Shown here piece after piece: positions 6,192 through 14,135 of a stretch of DNA of 37,007 nt. The DNA lies in NCBI GenBank assembly GCA_016933255.1, contig JAFGBF010000012.1, positions 1 through 37,007 on the forward strand. The letters are read 5' to 3'. The DNA is from Candidatus Krumholzibacteriota bacterium. GTDB taxonomy: Bacteria; Krumholzibacteriota; Krumholzibacteriia; Krumholzibacteriales; Krumholzibacteriaceae. The translations under genes were made by a program, and so were the position numbers. The notes beneath the pieces were generated by a model. That model ran no database searches. It worked only from the letters and a program-made list of their open reading frames with translations, and was not told the origin of the DNA. Each line of letters begins with the position of its first letter. Positions within the stretch are counted from its first letter, which is position 1.

Positions 6192-8987
6192 TCAGGCGGC
6201 CGCCTCTTTTTCTTCTGAATTCTCTTCAATCGTATTTTTCCTCAGAGATCTTTTGAATGATTTGAGGATCTCAAAGATAATGAGGTAGACCGCTGCAGCT
6301 CCGAGTATATAAAACCAGTCGACAAGGCCGGGGCCCCTGAACTGCAGGAAATCCTGTACCGTCGGAGTATAGATGACTGCAAGCATAATAAGCGCAGAAG
6401 CGATGATCGAGAGAAGGAGTATCCTGTTGGTGAAGAAGTTCATGCTGAAGATCGACCTGTGTTCATACCGCCGCGAAAGTATATTGACGAACTGGCAGAA
6501 GGCTATCGTCAGGTATGCGATCGTAGTCGCCGTGGAATAAAGCATGGACCCGGGAGAGTCTTCCGAAAAGACCGTTCCGCTGCGCGACATGAAAAGAGCA
6601 TAGTTCACAAACGACAACCCTCCGATCACAAGCCCGAGGAATATGACCTCAACGAATGACCATTTGTTTACGATATGGTCGGAGAGGCTTCGGGGAGGCC
6701 TGTTCATTATATCTTCCGATGGAGGGTCATAGGTCAGAAAGGTCAACGGCATGATCTCGGCGAGAAGGTCGATAGCAAGGATCTGGATAGCAAGGATCGG
6801 GATCGCCCAGCCGCGCATGCTGACTGCGGCGAGTCCCAGAAGCACGACGAAGAGTTCCGCCAGGTTTGTAGTAAGAGAGGCGAGCACCGTTTTTTTGAGG
6901 TTCCTGTAGATAGTCCTTCCCTCGCGCACCGCCTCGACCAGGGTGGGGAAACTGTCGTCGAGGAGGATCAGTTCCGATGCCTCTTTGGCGACATCTGTGC
7001 CGATCCTTCCCATAGCCACTCCGATATCTGCCTTCTTCAGAGCAGGTGCGTCGTTGATGCCGTCTCCCGTGACAGCTACGACTTCTCCGCTGTCCTCGAG
7101 AAGCTGTACTATCCTCAGCTTGTCTTCAGGGTCTACGCGCGAGAAGATAATAGAGTTGTTTTCTTTCATCACAATTGAAAGTTTATCGTCTGAGATCTCT
7201 TTCAGTTCTTTACCGGTAATCGTCAGTGATTCGCTTTCCGAATCAGAAAGGCCTATCTCTTTTCCTATCGCCTGGGCCGTTATCGCGTGGTCTCCCGTCA
7301 TTATGAAGGTGCGGATCCCGGCGTCGTGGCACTCGAGGAGAGCCTCTTTGACCCCTTCGCGCGGGGGATCGATCATTCCTGTGAGGCCGAGGAATATCAC
7401 GTCCTTTTCGACCTCTTCCATCTCGTAGTCTCTGCCATCCGGATCGAGGGGGCGGTAGGCTATTGCAAGCACGCGCAGCGCCTGTCTGGAGAACTCTTCG
7501 TTTATTGATGATATAGCTTTTTTGTCATCTTCCGTTATACGTTCCGCTTTTCCGTTCCTGTATATATATTTGCTGATGGCGAGAATACTGTCCAACGCTC
7601 CCTTCATCGCCAGCTGCTGTCTATCCCCGAACTGACGGACGGAACTCATCATCTTGCGCTCGGAATCAAAAGGGAATTCCTGGAGTTCAGTGTTTTCCTC
7701 GTCTTCGATCGGGGAGCGTTTGCCGAGCTTGGTCGACATCGTCACCAGAGCCGCTTCTGTCGGATCCCCCACCGGGTACCATCCCGGATGGTCTTCGTCA
7801 GGCTGGTGGATCTCCGCGTTCGATGCCATCGTGGCGGCATCCATCATTATCTCTATCGCGTCGACTCCTGCCTGATCAAGATCCTTTCCGGAATCATCCT
7901 TTATTTGTCCCTTCGGCTCGTAGCCGGTCCCTGTCATCTCGTAATGCCGCCCGTCGAACCATACCCTGGTCACAGTCATCTCGTTCTTGGTAAGTGTGCC
8001 GGTCTTGTCGGTGCTGATGACGCTCGTGGAACCTAGGGTCTCCACGGACGGGAGGTTTTTGACTACCACGCTCTTTTCGGCGAGCCTTTTGCTTGTAGCG
8101 GAGAGCGCGACTGTGACCTGAGCTGGAAGCGCCTGGGGCACAAGTGCGACCGCGATTCCGAGGGCATATATCATGCTGGTCAGAAAGCTGAACTCCTGCC
8201 ACATCGCCACGCCGAAAAGGATCGATGCGATCACCACGACTATCACCGTAAGCAGCCGCGCGAGACCGGTAAGTTCACGCTCAAGAGGCGAAGGTATATC
8301 AGTAGTCGCTTCAGTCATCCCCGCTATCTTTCCCGTCTCCGTATCCATCCCGGTCCGCACTACGACCCCTTTGGCGCTTCCCGAGGTGACAGTAGTACCG
8401 GTGAAGGCCATATTCTCGCGGTCTCCGATAACAGATTCTTCAGATATGGCGTTGGTGATCTTGCCGACCGGCATCGACTCGCCGGTGAGGGCGAATTCTT
8501 CGGTGCGCAAGTCGTATGATTCAATGATCCTTATATCAGCAGGGATCTTGTCTCCCGCTTCTATCTGCACGATATCGCCCGGGACGAGGTTCTTCTGCGG
8601 AATTTCAGCAAGTTCTCCTGAACGGAGTACTTTTGCCGGAGAGTCTATCAATGTCTTGAGGCTTTCGAGTATACGGCTTACCTTGAATTCCTGCGCATAA
8701 CCGATCCCGGCATTTATCAGGACGATTACGACCATTACCATCGCGTCGCGATAGCTTCCTATCGTAAAGGAGATCGCGGCCGCGGCTATAAGCACTATTA
8801 CCAGCAGGTCCTTGAACTGCGAAAGAAAGAGTATCCACTTGGGAACGCCGCTGTCCGCGGAAAGTTCGTTTGTTCCGAATTCGATAAGGCGTTTGTCAGC
8901 ATCTTCGCTGTTCAGGCCTTTTTCTGATGTTCCGAGTGAGGCGAAGACCTCGCTCACTTTCATGCGGTAATATTCAGTCTTTTCCAT
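6192..8987 (-). CDS. P2-type cation-transporting ATPase (Ca2+/Na+/K+ ATPase-like)
   Basis: The start at 8987 is set by AGGAGCG just upstream and gives 931 residues, a normal length for P-type ATPases of the P2 group. The N-terminal cation-ATPase domain is followed by TM1-2, the actuator domain with TGES (168-171), phosphorylation motif DKTGTLT (Asp327), nucleotide-binding KGA (462-464), hinge GDGINDAP (641-648) and a C-terminal six-helix domain ending in a charged tail. The M4 motif normally reading PEGLP is PQALP (284-288), so the usual ion-binding Glu is Gln. M5 keeps N708 and E711; M6 reads ILAIDLLAEI with Asp740 and Glu744, closer to the Na/K-ATPase-like (P2C) pattern than to SERCA. The pump exports or exchanges cations across the inner membrane; which ion is uncertain. 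Confidence 0.92.
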   Translation of the reverse strand: MEKTEYYRMKVSEVFASLGTSEKGLNSEDADKRLIEFGTNELSADSGVPKWILFLSQFKDLLVIVLIAAAAISFTIGSYRDAMVMVVIVLINAGIGYAQEFKVSRILESLKTLIDSPAKVLRSGELAEIPQKNLVPGDIVQIEAGDKIPADIRIIESYDLRTEEFALTGESMPVGKITNAISEESVIGDRENMAFTGTTVTSGSAKGVVVRTGMDTETGKIAGMTEATTDIPSPLERELTGLARLLTVIVVVIASILFGVAMWQEFSFLTSMIYALGIAVALVPQALPAQVTVALSATSKRLAEKSVVVKNLPSVETLGSTSVISTDKTGTLTKNEMTVTRVWFDGRHYEMTGTGYEPKGQIKDDSGKDLDQAGVDAIEIMMDAATMASNAEIHQPDEDHPGWYPVGDPTEAALVTMSTKLGKRSPIEDEENTELQEFPFDSERKMMSSVRQFGDRQQLAMKGALDSILAISKYIYRNGKAERITEDDKKAISSINEEFSRQALRVLAIAYRPLDPDGRDYEMEEVEKDVIFLGLTGMIDPPREGVKEALLECHDAGIRTFIMTGDHAITAQAIGKEIGLSDSESESLTITGKELKEISDDKLSIVMKENNSIIFSRVDPEDKLRIVQLLEDSGEVVAVTGDGINDAPALKKADIGVAMGRIGTDVAKEASELILLDDSFPTLVEAVREGRTIYRNLKKTVLASLTTNLAELFVVLLGLAAVSMRGWAIPILAIQILAIDLLAEIMPLTFLTYDPPSEDIMNRPPRSLSDHIVNKWSFVEVIFLGLVIGGLSFVNYALFMSRSGTVFSEDSPGSMLYSTATTIAYLTIAFCQFVNILSRRYEHRSIFSMNFFTNRILLLSIIASALIMLAVIYTPTVQDFLQFRGPGLVDWFYILGAAAVYLIIFEILKSFKRSLRKNTIEENSEEKEAAA

Positions 8988-9011
8988 ATATAACGCTCCT
9001 CGCTTTAAGAC

Positions 9012-9040
9012 ACCGTAACGTATGGACAAATTTTAGTCAA
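9012..9040 (-). promoter_or_regulatory. Candidate promoter for the P-type ATPase gene
   Basis: On the minus strand TTGACT (9040-9035) and TACGGT (9017-9012) are 17 bp apart. The -10 match is poor (3 of 6), but the position, about 25 bp before the start codon at 8987, fits. Confidence 0.35.
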
Positions 9041-9121
9041 CCGGCGAGATTATCGGTTATGGAAGGCATCCTGATCCCGCTGTTCGGATCTCCGGAGGTT
9101 CTTTTCCCTGTGAGAATTGTC

Positions 9122-9149
9122 TTGACGTAAGTACGTCCGATGATAAGAT
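9122..9149 (+). promoter_or_regulatory. Candidate promoter with overlapping palindrome for the LpoB operon
   Basis: TTGACG (9122-9127) and TAAGAT (9144-9149) are 16 bp apart and lie about 55 bp before the start of the first gene at 9203. A perfect inverted repeat, GACGTA-AG-TACGTC (9124-9137), overlaps the -35 element and could bind a repressor. Both calls are by pattern only. Confidence 0.4.
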
Positions 9150-9202
9150 GAGCCTGTTAATAAAGGACGCTTTTGACAATCTGTAATTAAAAGGGGGGCG
9201 AG

Positions 9203-9868
9203 ATGTGTAATTTCCTGAGATCATGCGGGGTTTTACTGATCGTATCCGTTTTGCTCGCTGTGATTCCCGGTCTCTCGATATCCGGGGAAAAGACAGGATC
9301 GGTGGGGTTGTATATCTACGAGAATATCGAAGGGGAGCATACGATATCGTCTGCTGCCGGAACGGAGCTTGGCAATACGCTTCTTGAATATTTCGGAAAA
9401 GTCTCGGTCATCGACAGGGTTCCGCTGGAGTCGAACGAGACTGTCAGGATCCTCGACGAGATGACAAAAGAGAGGAAGGTCACTGTCACTTCGGTGCACA
9501 CGTGGCTCTCGGGAGGAGTAATCTCATCTCCGACCCTGACCTTTGCCGATGACGCTATCAAGTTCAAAGACCTGACCTGGCATATCGACAGCGGCAAGAT
9601 CATACAGGATGCCGGAAAAAGAGGGCTTAAAAAGGTGTTGTACGGTGATTTTTCCGGATATGTCTCTCCGGCGAATCCCGGCAATCCCAAACTCGGTTCA
9701 GTCACCGTTGTGGCGAACCTTCGGCTTATGACTGTGGCAGGCGAATCGGTCGAATGGGCAAAGACTTACCGGTCTGTCATGGCGGGGTTCGATCCCCGGA
9801 TAGCGTTTAATGACGCGATCGTGAGTATATGCGAAACGGTTTCTGAAGACCTGAAAGAGAAATTCTAA
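9203..9868 (+). CDS. Secreted protein of the LpoB operon, unknown function
   Basis: This 221-residue protein starts at an ATG behind AAGGGGGG. It has a signal peptide of about 27 residues (MCNFLRSCG then a hydrophobic core, ending near SISG) without a lipobox, so it is probably periplasmic. The mature part opens with GSVGLYIYEN and later reads LGNTLLEYFGKVSVIDRVPLESN. That is a beta-strand, helix, 'F/VIDR' pattern resembling the N-terminal fold of CsgG/LpoB-like proteins, although no family can be named firmly. It is 23 bp from the lpoB-like gene and clearly co-transcribed. A partner in the same envelope complex is the natural inference. Confidence 0.6.
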   Translation: MCNFLRSCGVLLIVSVLLAVIPGLSISGEKTGSVGLYIYENIEGEHTISSAAGTELGNTLLEYFGKVSVIDRVPLESNETVRILDEMTKERKVTVTSVHTWLSGGVISSPTLTFADDAIKFKDLTWHIDSGKIIQDAGKRGLKKVLYGDFSGYVSPANPGNPKLGSVTVVANLRLMTVAGESVEWAKTYRSVMAGFDPRIAFNDAIVSICETVSEDLKEKF

Positions 9869-9891
9869 TTTTAACAGGATGGAGGTGTTTG

Positions 9892-10491
9892 ATGAAGAAT
9901 ATCATCAGATCTGTATTTCCGGTAATGTTACTGGCGGTCTTTGTCCTTGGCGGATGTTCCGGCTCCTCGCGTTATGTCGAGACCGACCAGGTTGATGATC
10001 TGACCAGGGGAGTAAGCGATACCGATGTCAAGTTGCTGGCTAATACGATAATAGAAAAACTTCTCGCGTCGCCTTTTATCGATCGTTACGACAAACCTGT
10101 CACTATATCGCTTCTTCCGATTGTCAACAGTACGTCGGAATACGTAAACACCGACGCCCTTTTCGGCGAGAAGATCATGGAAGCGATAATCAACAGCGGT
10201 GCTGGAACGTTCGAGTTTGTCGACAGGGCTCTGCTGGACGAGACGATAAAGGAGGCAGAACTTGCGGCCGACGGGCTGGTTTCCCAGAGTGAGGCGACAA
10301 AACTCGGCCGCGCCGCGGGAGTGACGCTTCTGATGACCGGCGAGCTGACCTCGATAAGAACGAATACAAGAAATGTCGATCAGAGATACTACAAGCTTTC
10401 GCTGCGGCTTGTCGACACCGAGCGGAATACTGTCGTATGGATCGCCAACGAGGATATCAGAAAAAGTTCGAAAAAAGGATGGATGCAGTAA
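9892..10491 (+). CDS. lpoB: LpoB-family penicillin-binding protein activator lipoprotein
   Basis: The ATG at 9892 is chosen over an adjacent upstream TTG because GGAGG (9881-9885) is correctly spaced. The product is a 199-residue lipoprotein (lipobox LGGC, Cys22). The core has the LpoB pattern: a strand ISLLPIVNSTSEYVNTDAL, a helix with EKIMEAIINS, FEFVDRALLDETIKEAEL, then GVTLLMTGELTSI and a final YKLSLRLVDTERNTVVWIANEDI. In Enterobacteria LpoB reaches from the outer membrane through the cell wall to stimulate the bifunctional synthase PBP1B. The long disordered Pro-rich spacer of E. coli LpoB is absent, as in many non-enterobacterial homologues. Its role here as a PBP activator is inferred from the family. 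Confidence 0.85.
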   Translation: MKNIIRSVFPVMLLAVFVLGGCSGSSRYVETDQVDDLTRGVSDTDVKLLANTIIEKLLASPFIDRYDKPVTISLLPIVNSTSEYVNTDALFGEKIMEAIINSGAGTFEFVDRALLDETIKEAELAADGLVSQSEATKLGRAAGVTLLMTGELTSIRTNTRNVDQRYYKLSLRLVDTERNTVVWIANEDIRKSSKKGWMQ

Positions 10492-10508
10492 TTTCAGGAA
10501 GGGCCTAA

Positions 10509-11780
10509 ATGAAAAAACTGAACATTCTCTTCCTTGTCGCTCTGAGCGGGTTTCTTTTCGGGTGCTCGACTCCATATATAAAGGCTCAGGGAAAATACTT
10601 CAGCGGAGATCCTGCAGCTGCCGAGGAGATCCTGGCGCCTGCAGCCGAAAAGGAAGTTGAAAAATCCGGAAAAAATAAAAACCTGTATCTGTGGGATCTT
10701 GGGGTCTACAGGTTTTTTCAGGGTAATTATGACGGCGCGATCGAGAGCTTCCACGCCGGCGTCGTGGACGCCGATATGCTGCATACTGCAGGCGAGACGG
10801 TCGGGGCTGCGTTTACAAGTGCGTCGTCCCAGAACTATGTGGGTGATCCTGTCGAGGTCAGCCTGGCATATTTCTACCTCGGACTTTCCTACTATATGAA
10901 GGGAGATTATCAGAACGCTCTGGTCGGGTTCAGGAGAAGCCTGGAAGAGGATATCAGCAAGGATCTGGCCAGGCAGGGGGATATCGGAATCACCAATTAT
11001 ATGATGGGGGAAGTGTTTTTCCGGACAGGAAGGTATGATGATGCTGCGGTCGCATTTAAAAGGGCCGTGGATTATAAAGAGGGGTTTTTACCCGGTTACG
11101 CCGGCATGTATCAATCGAATGTAAATCTTAACAGAGTCTCCGATCTTGGGATCATTGAGGAGAAGATCGTCAGTATCGGCGGACAGGGTTATTTCGATGG
11201 CGTAAGGGAGAATTCCGGAAGCGGCATTACACTGCTTATGATGTCGGGGCGTGCTTCGAAAGTGAAGTCCGATGCTTTTACGGGGGCGTTCAGAAACAGG
11301 GCAGAATTTACGCAGCCTGATCCGTACTGGAAGGGCAGGGTCGATGAGAATAGCGGAGAATACAGGCTGTACCTTGCCGACAGGATGCACGACCACTTCG
11401 AGGACCAGGGAGGCGCGGGAGATGAGGTTAAAAAACAGGCGACAAGAGCTCTCGTATCGGAAGGGATGAAAGCTATTCCCGTCCTTTCCCTTTTCGCTCC
11501 GAGCACCGCAGCCGACGTTAGATACTGGCCGACTTTACCAGGCGGCTTCTATGTGGGTTATTTTCCTCTGGAGCCTGGATCCTATTCAGTCGAGGTGACC
11601 GGCGTCAACCGGTCGGGCGCAGACCCCGATACGGGGAATCAATGGGACGGGATCGAAGTAAAAGAAAATAGAAGGACCCTCGTTGTGATGAACTCATTCG
11701 GATCGGTCAGCAGGTTGAGGGTCAGGGAGACTGTCAGCGAAGAAGAAGAAGGAGGAGGCGATGAAGAAGAAATTGATTAG
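10509..11780 (+). CDS. TPR-containing lipoprotein (COG3014-like), LpoB operon
   Basis: This 423-residue protein starts 17 bp after lpoB behind AGGAAGG and carries a lipobox (LFGC, Cys19). The N-terminal half contains at least three tetratricopeptide-like helix pairs, for example YLWDLGVYRFFQGNYDGAIE, AYFYLGLSYYMKGDYQNAL and NYMMGEVFFRTGRYDDAAV. The C-terminal half has a beta-type region (FYVGYFPLEPGSYSVEV) and ends in a Glu-rich tail. This layout and its place between LpoB and a YcfL-like gene match the uncharacterised COG3014 family. It is probably an outer-membrane-anchored scaffold. Its last 20 bp overlap the next gene, whose Shine-Dalgarno site lies in the Glu-rich codons. Confidence 0.75.
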   Translation: MKKLNILFLVALSGFLFGCSTPYIKAQGKYFSGDPAAAEEILAPAAEKEVEKSGKNKNLYLWDLGVYRFFQGNYDGAIESFHAGVVDADMLHTAGETVGAAFTSASSQNYVGDPVEVSLAYFYLGLSYYMKGDYQNALVGFRRSLEEDISKDLARQGDIGITNYMMGEVFFRTGRYDDAAVAFKRAVDYKEGFLPGYAGMYQSNVNLNRVSDLGIIEEKIVSIGGQGYFDGVRENSGSGITLLMMSGRASKVKSDAFTGAFRNRAEFTQPDPYWKGRVDENSGEYRLYLADRMHDHFEDQGGAGDEVKKQATRALVSEGMKAIPVLSLFAPSTAADVRYWPTLPGGFYVGYFPLEPGSYSVEVTGVNRSGADPDTGNQWDGIEVKENRRTLVVMNSFGSVSRLRVRETVSEEEEGGGDEEEID

Positions 11781-12201
11781 CGGCGTATTGTACGCGGCTG
11801 TTTTTTCGATGGCCCTGTATGCGATGGCGGTCTTTTCCGGATGCGGCCCGGCGAGGCCCAAATCTCCGGATCAGAATGATGTCCTCGATTCAGAGACTGT
11901 CGTCATGCTCGACATGGGATCCACAACACAGCTTGCGAGGCAGAAGGAGTGGGTCGAGGAGAAGAACGGGTTCATTGAGCCCCATATCATAATGAGAAAC
12001 ACCGGCGGCAAGACGATCCATATTGAGATAAGGACGTATTTCAAAGACAAATACGGAGCTACGATCGAGACTGCCGCAGATACATGGACTCCTACGACGA
12101 TCAATCCTCGCGAGGATTTTCATTATCACAAGATGTGTCTGAAAAAGGAGGGCGTAGGGTACCAGTTCCATATCAGAATGGGTAAGGAAAAGAGAGACTA
12201 G
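11761..12201 (+). CDS. YcfL-like (DUF1425) lipoprotein
   Basis: The start codon lies inside the upstream gene, preceded by GGAGGAGG, so the two are translationally coupled. The 146-residue product has a signal peptide ending FSGC (Cys28) and a compact beta-sandwich-like domain: LARQKEWVEEKNGFIEPHIIMRNTGGKTIHIEIRTYF appears in sections typical of YcfL, then TWTPTTINPREDFHYHKMC. In E. coli ycfL sits next to lpoB (ycfM), and the same pairing here supports the call. YcfL has no well-defined biochemical role; this is an accessory envelope lipoprotein. Confidence 0.7.
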   Translation: MKKKLISGVLYAAVFSMALYAMAVFSGCGPARPKSPDQNDVLDSETVVMLDMGSTTQLARQKEWVEEKNGFIEPHIIMRNTGGKTIHIEIRTYFKDKYGATIETAADTWTPTTINPREDFHYHKMCLKKEGVGYQFHIRMGKEKRD

Positions 12202-12223
12202 GTTTTAACAGGAGGAAGGGATA

Positions 12224-12847
12224 ATGATGATCCGGAAAATTGCTGCAGTATTGATGGTCTGCCTGCTTGCGGGGTCGGTTTTCAGTCCTCTGCAGGCGAT
12301 GGTACATTTCGATCTCGGCGGGGGTGTGGCGATGCCTACAGGTGATCTCAACGATTACTGGGGGATGGGCCCGGTTTTCTCGGGTACGATCCTTTTTCCG
12401 GCCACGCCTTTTGTCAGCATAGGAGCTAATTTCGGGTTTTCCAAGATGGCGTTCGATCACGATACCTTTGCCGATGCTATCGGCGAGCCCGACCTGGATC
12501 TTTCCGGAGGAGACCTGTCGGTACTAAACGTCTGTGCTGAACTCAGGGTCCACGCCGGAGCAATGGAGATGGCGTATATCTTCGGAGGAGCGGGTCTTGG
12601 TCTATACAATATAGGCCTTTCCGATCTTACGGACGGAAACGAAACTCTGGAATTCGACAGAGAAAACAAGGTCGGCGGATATATACACGCAGGTTTCGCC
12701 ATGCCGATCACTCCGATGATAAAATTAGGTTTGAAAGGCCAGTTCAACTTCTACAAAGTAGACAAGAATGAAGACCTTGATGAGTATTTTGCCGAGACGC
12801 AGAATTTTTTCAGCCTGATGGGGATTTTGATCATAGGGCTTGATTAA
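12224..12847 (+). CDS. Small outer-membrane beta-barrel protein
   Basis: This 207-residue protein has a cleavable signal peptide (to about LQA at residues 23-25), followed by alternating hydrophobic/polar, glycine- and aromatic-rich strands such as VHFDLGGGVAMPTGDL, FVSIGANFGFSK, YIFGGAGLGLYNIG and IKLGLKGQFNFYKV. This is the pattern of an eight- to ten-stranded OmpA/OmpW-like porin domain. It ends ILIIGLD rather than with a terminal Phe, so outer-membrane insertion is likely but not proven. GGAGG (12211-12215) precedes two adjacent ATG codons; the first has the better spacing. It is the last gene of the LpoB operon. Confidence 0.75.
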   Translation: MMIRKIAAVLMVCLLAGSVFSPLQAMVHFDLGGGVAMPTGDLNDYWGMGPVFSGTILFPATPFVSIGANFGFSKMAFDHDTFADAIGEPDLDLSGGDLSVLNVCAELRVHAGAMEMAYIFGGAGLGLYNIGLSDLTDGNETLEFDRENKVGGYIHAGFAMPITPMIKLGLKGQFNFYKVDKNEDLDEYFAETQNFFSLMGILIIGLD

Positions 12848-12902
12848 GAGCTCTTCAAAGATCTCCAGGCTGCTTTTTTGACCTTCGGAGAAACAAAAGA
12901 TG

Positions 12903-12935
12903 CCTGCCGGCAGGCCAGCGTGGCTTTCCGGCAGG
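12903..12935 (+). terminator. Stem-loop after the LpoB operon, probable terminator
   Basis: CCTGCCGG (12903-12910) pairs with CCGGCAGG (12928-12935), with an inner stem GCCA/TGGC. The first arm is also part of a perfect 14-bp palindrome (GCCTGCCGGCAGGC). Only a weak T-rich stretch (TTCTT) follows, so termination strength is uncertain. The gap 12848-13127 otherwise holds the promoter of the next operon. Confidence 0.4.
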
Positions 12936-13009
12936 TTCTTAGTAAAAAGCATTTAACAACGTGCAATAGCTCACTTTACGATGAACTGCAGATATTTCTT
13001 CAGATATAT

Positions 13010-13047
13010 CGAAATAAATTGACAACAGTTATTTCGGCCTGTATTGT
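13010..13047 (+). promoter_or_regulatory. Promoter with overlapping operator-like inverted repeat, redox operon
   Basis: A consensus -35 TTGACA (13019-13024) and TATTGT (13042-13047) are 17 bp apart, about 80 bp before the first gene of the operon. Perfect 8-bp arms CGAAATAA (13010-13017) and TTATTTCG (13029-13036) flank the -35 element with an 11-bp gap. A factor bound there would block RNA polymerase. It does not match the Rex, Fnr or NtrC consensus as far as I can tell. Confidence 0.55.
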
Positions 13048-13127
13048 TATACGTCAGTTGAAGATAATAATCTCTTTAGCGGTGTTGTATGTATGCCGCC
13101 TGAACATTTTAAAACAGGAGGATCCAA

Positions 13128-14114
13128 GTGAAAGGCCGGGTACTTGTTATAGATGATGAGGCTGAGATCAGACGAAATCTGACTGTCGGTCTTACACAGG
13201 AAGGATTCAGTGTCGTCACCTGTCCGGACGGTATTTCTGCCATTCATGAACTTGATTCTTCCAGAGCAAAAGGGATAGCCTACGATTTTCTCGTCACCGA
13301 TATCTTCATGCCCGATATCGACGGCCTGAAGATCCTGAAGGTGATCAAGATCCAGTATCCGGAGCTTCCAGTCCTCGTGATCACCGGTTTCGGAGACGAA
13401 TCTCTTGAAGCGACAGCACTTTCCGAGGAGAATACCGGATACCTCAACAAACCTTTCGAGATACCCGACCTTGTAAAAGCGCTTGAAGAACTTTCACCCG
13501 GTTCGACCGGCGGCAGCGCCGATGACGGGGCCGCCGATGCCGAACCTGTTATGAGGGAATCGATAAGCGCCTATCTGACGATCCAGATAACCGACCAGGA
13601 CAGGAGCATGGAGATATATAACGAACTCTACCAGATGAACGGCGTCCAGCGCTGTGAAGCTGTAAGGGGAGAGTTCGATATCATAGTCCTTCTGCAGACT
13701 TCGTCGCGTGAGAAGATCGATGAGCTGTTCAAGAAGATCGGCAGTATCGAGGGTGTCGAGGTCGTCTCGCTCGCCGAAGTCGAGATGCCCAAACTCGACC
13801 GGGATATCGACGAATTCGTAAAGATCTATTCCGACGCCGTAAAAAAGCCTGGACAGGTCACTTCTGGAAAGCAGCCGGGGATGACCAGTTATATTATAGT
13901 CGATATCGACAAGAACGCTATTCAACAGATATTTACGACTGTATTCTTTATCGATGAGGTCGTCTTCTGCGATGTGATAGAGGACGGTTCGAAGCTGGTC
14001 GGAATGATCACCGGCGGAGCGATGGGGAGGACTCCGAAGGTGATTGCCAAACTTAACGAGATCGACGGCGTACTGAGAGTCCGTGAAGCGAAGATAATAA
14101 AACTGGCCGAATAA
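13128..14114 (+). CDS. Response regulator with receiver domain and two RAM/ACT-like domains
   Basis: A GTG start follows AGGAGG (13116-13121) by six bases; the product has 328 residues. Residues 1-120 are a canonical receiver domain with Asp9, Asp10, phospho-acceptor Asp58, Thr86 and Lys108. After a Gly/Ala/Asp linker, residues 147-220 (SAYLTIQI, GVQRCEAVRGEFDIIVLL, IEGVEVVSL) match the Lrp/AsnC effector (RAM) fold, which binds small ligands and oligomerises. Residues 253-326 (SYIIVDI, IDEVVFCDVIEDGSKLVGMI, IDGVLRVREAKII) look like a second such domain. No DNA-binding helix-turn-helix is visible. It may link phosphorylation to ligand sensing or to control of the complex encoded next. It starts the operon. 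Confidence 0.82.
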   Translation: MKGRVLVIDDEAEIRRNLTVGLTQEGFSVVTCPDGISAIHELDSSRAKGIAYDFLVTDIFMPDIDGLKILKVIKIQYPELPVLVITGFGDESLEATALSEENTGYLNKPFEIPDLVKALEELSPGSTGGSADDGAADAEPVMRESISAYLTIQITDQDRSMEIYNELYQMNGVQRCEAVRGEFDIIVLLQTSSREKIDELFKKIGSIEGVEVVSLAEVEMPKLDRDIDEFVKIYSDAVKKPGQVTSGKQPGMTSYIIVDIDKNAIQQIFTTVFFIDEVVFCDVIEDGSKLVGMITGGAMGRTPKVIAKLNEIDGVLRVREAKIIKLAE

Positions 14115-14135
14115 CAGACCAAAGAGGGGTCAGAG

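Noticed and set aside
12846..12875. Intrinsic terminator right after the barrel gene
   Set aside because: AAGAGCTCTT followed later by a T-run looks suggestive, but the stem is short with a mismatch and the T-run is more than 10 nt away from it. The stem-loop at 12903-12935 is the better candidate.
12900..13127. Sigma54 (-24/-12) promoter for the redox operon
   Set aside because: The presence of an NtrC-like gene prompted a search, but no GG-N10-GC pair in a TGGCAC/TTGC context was found; a sigma70-type promoter is clear instead.
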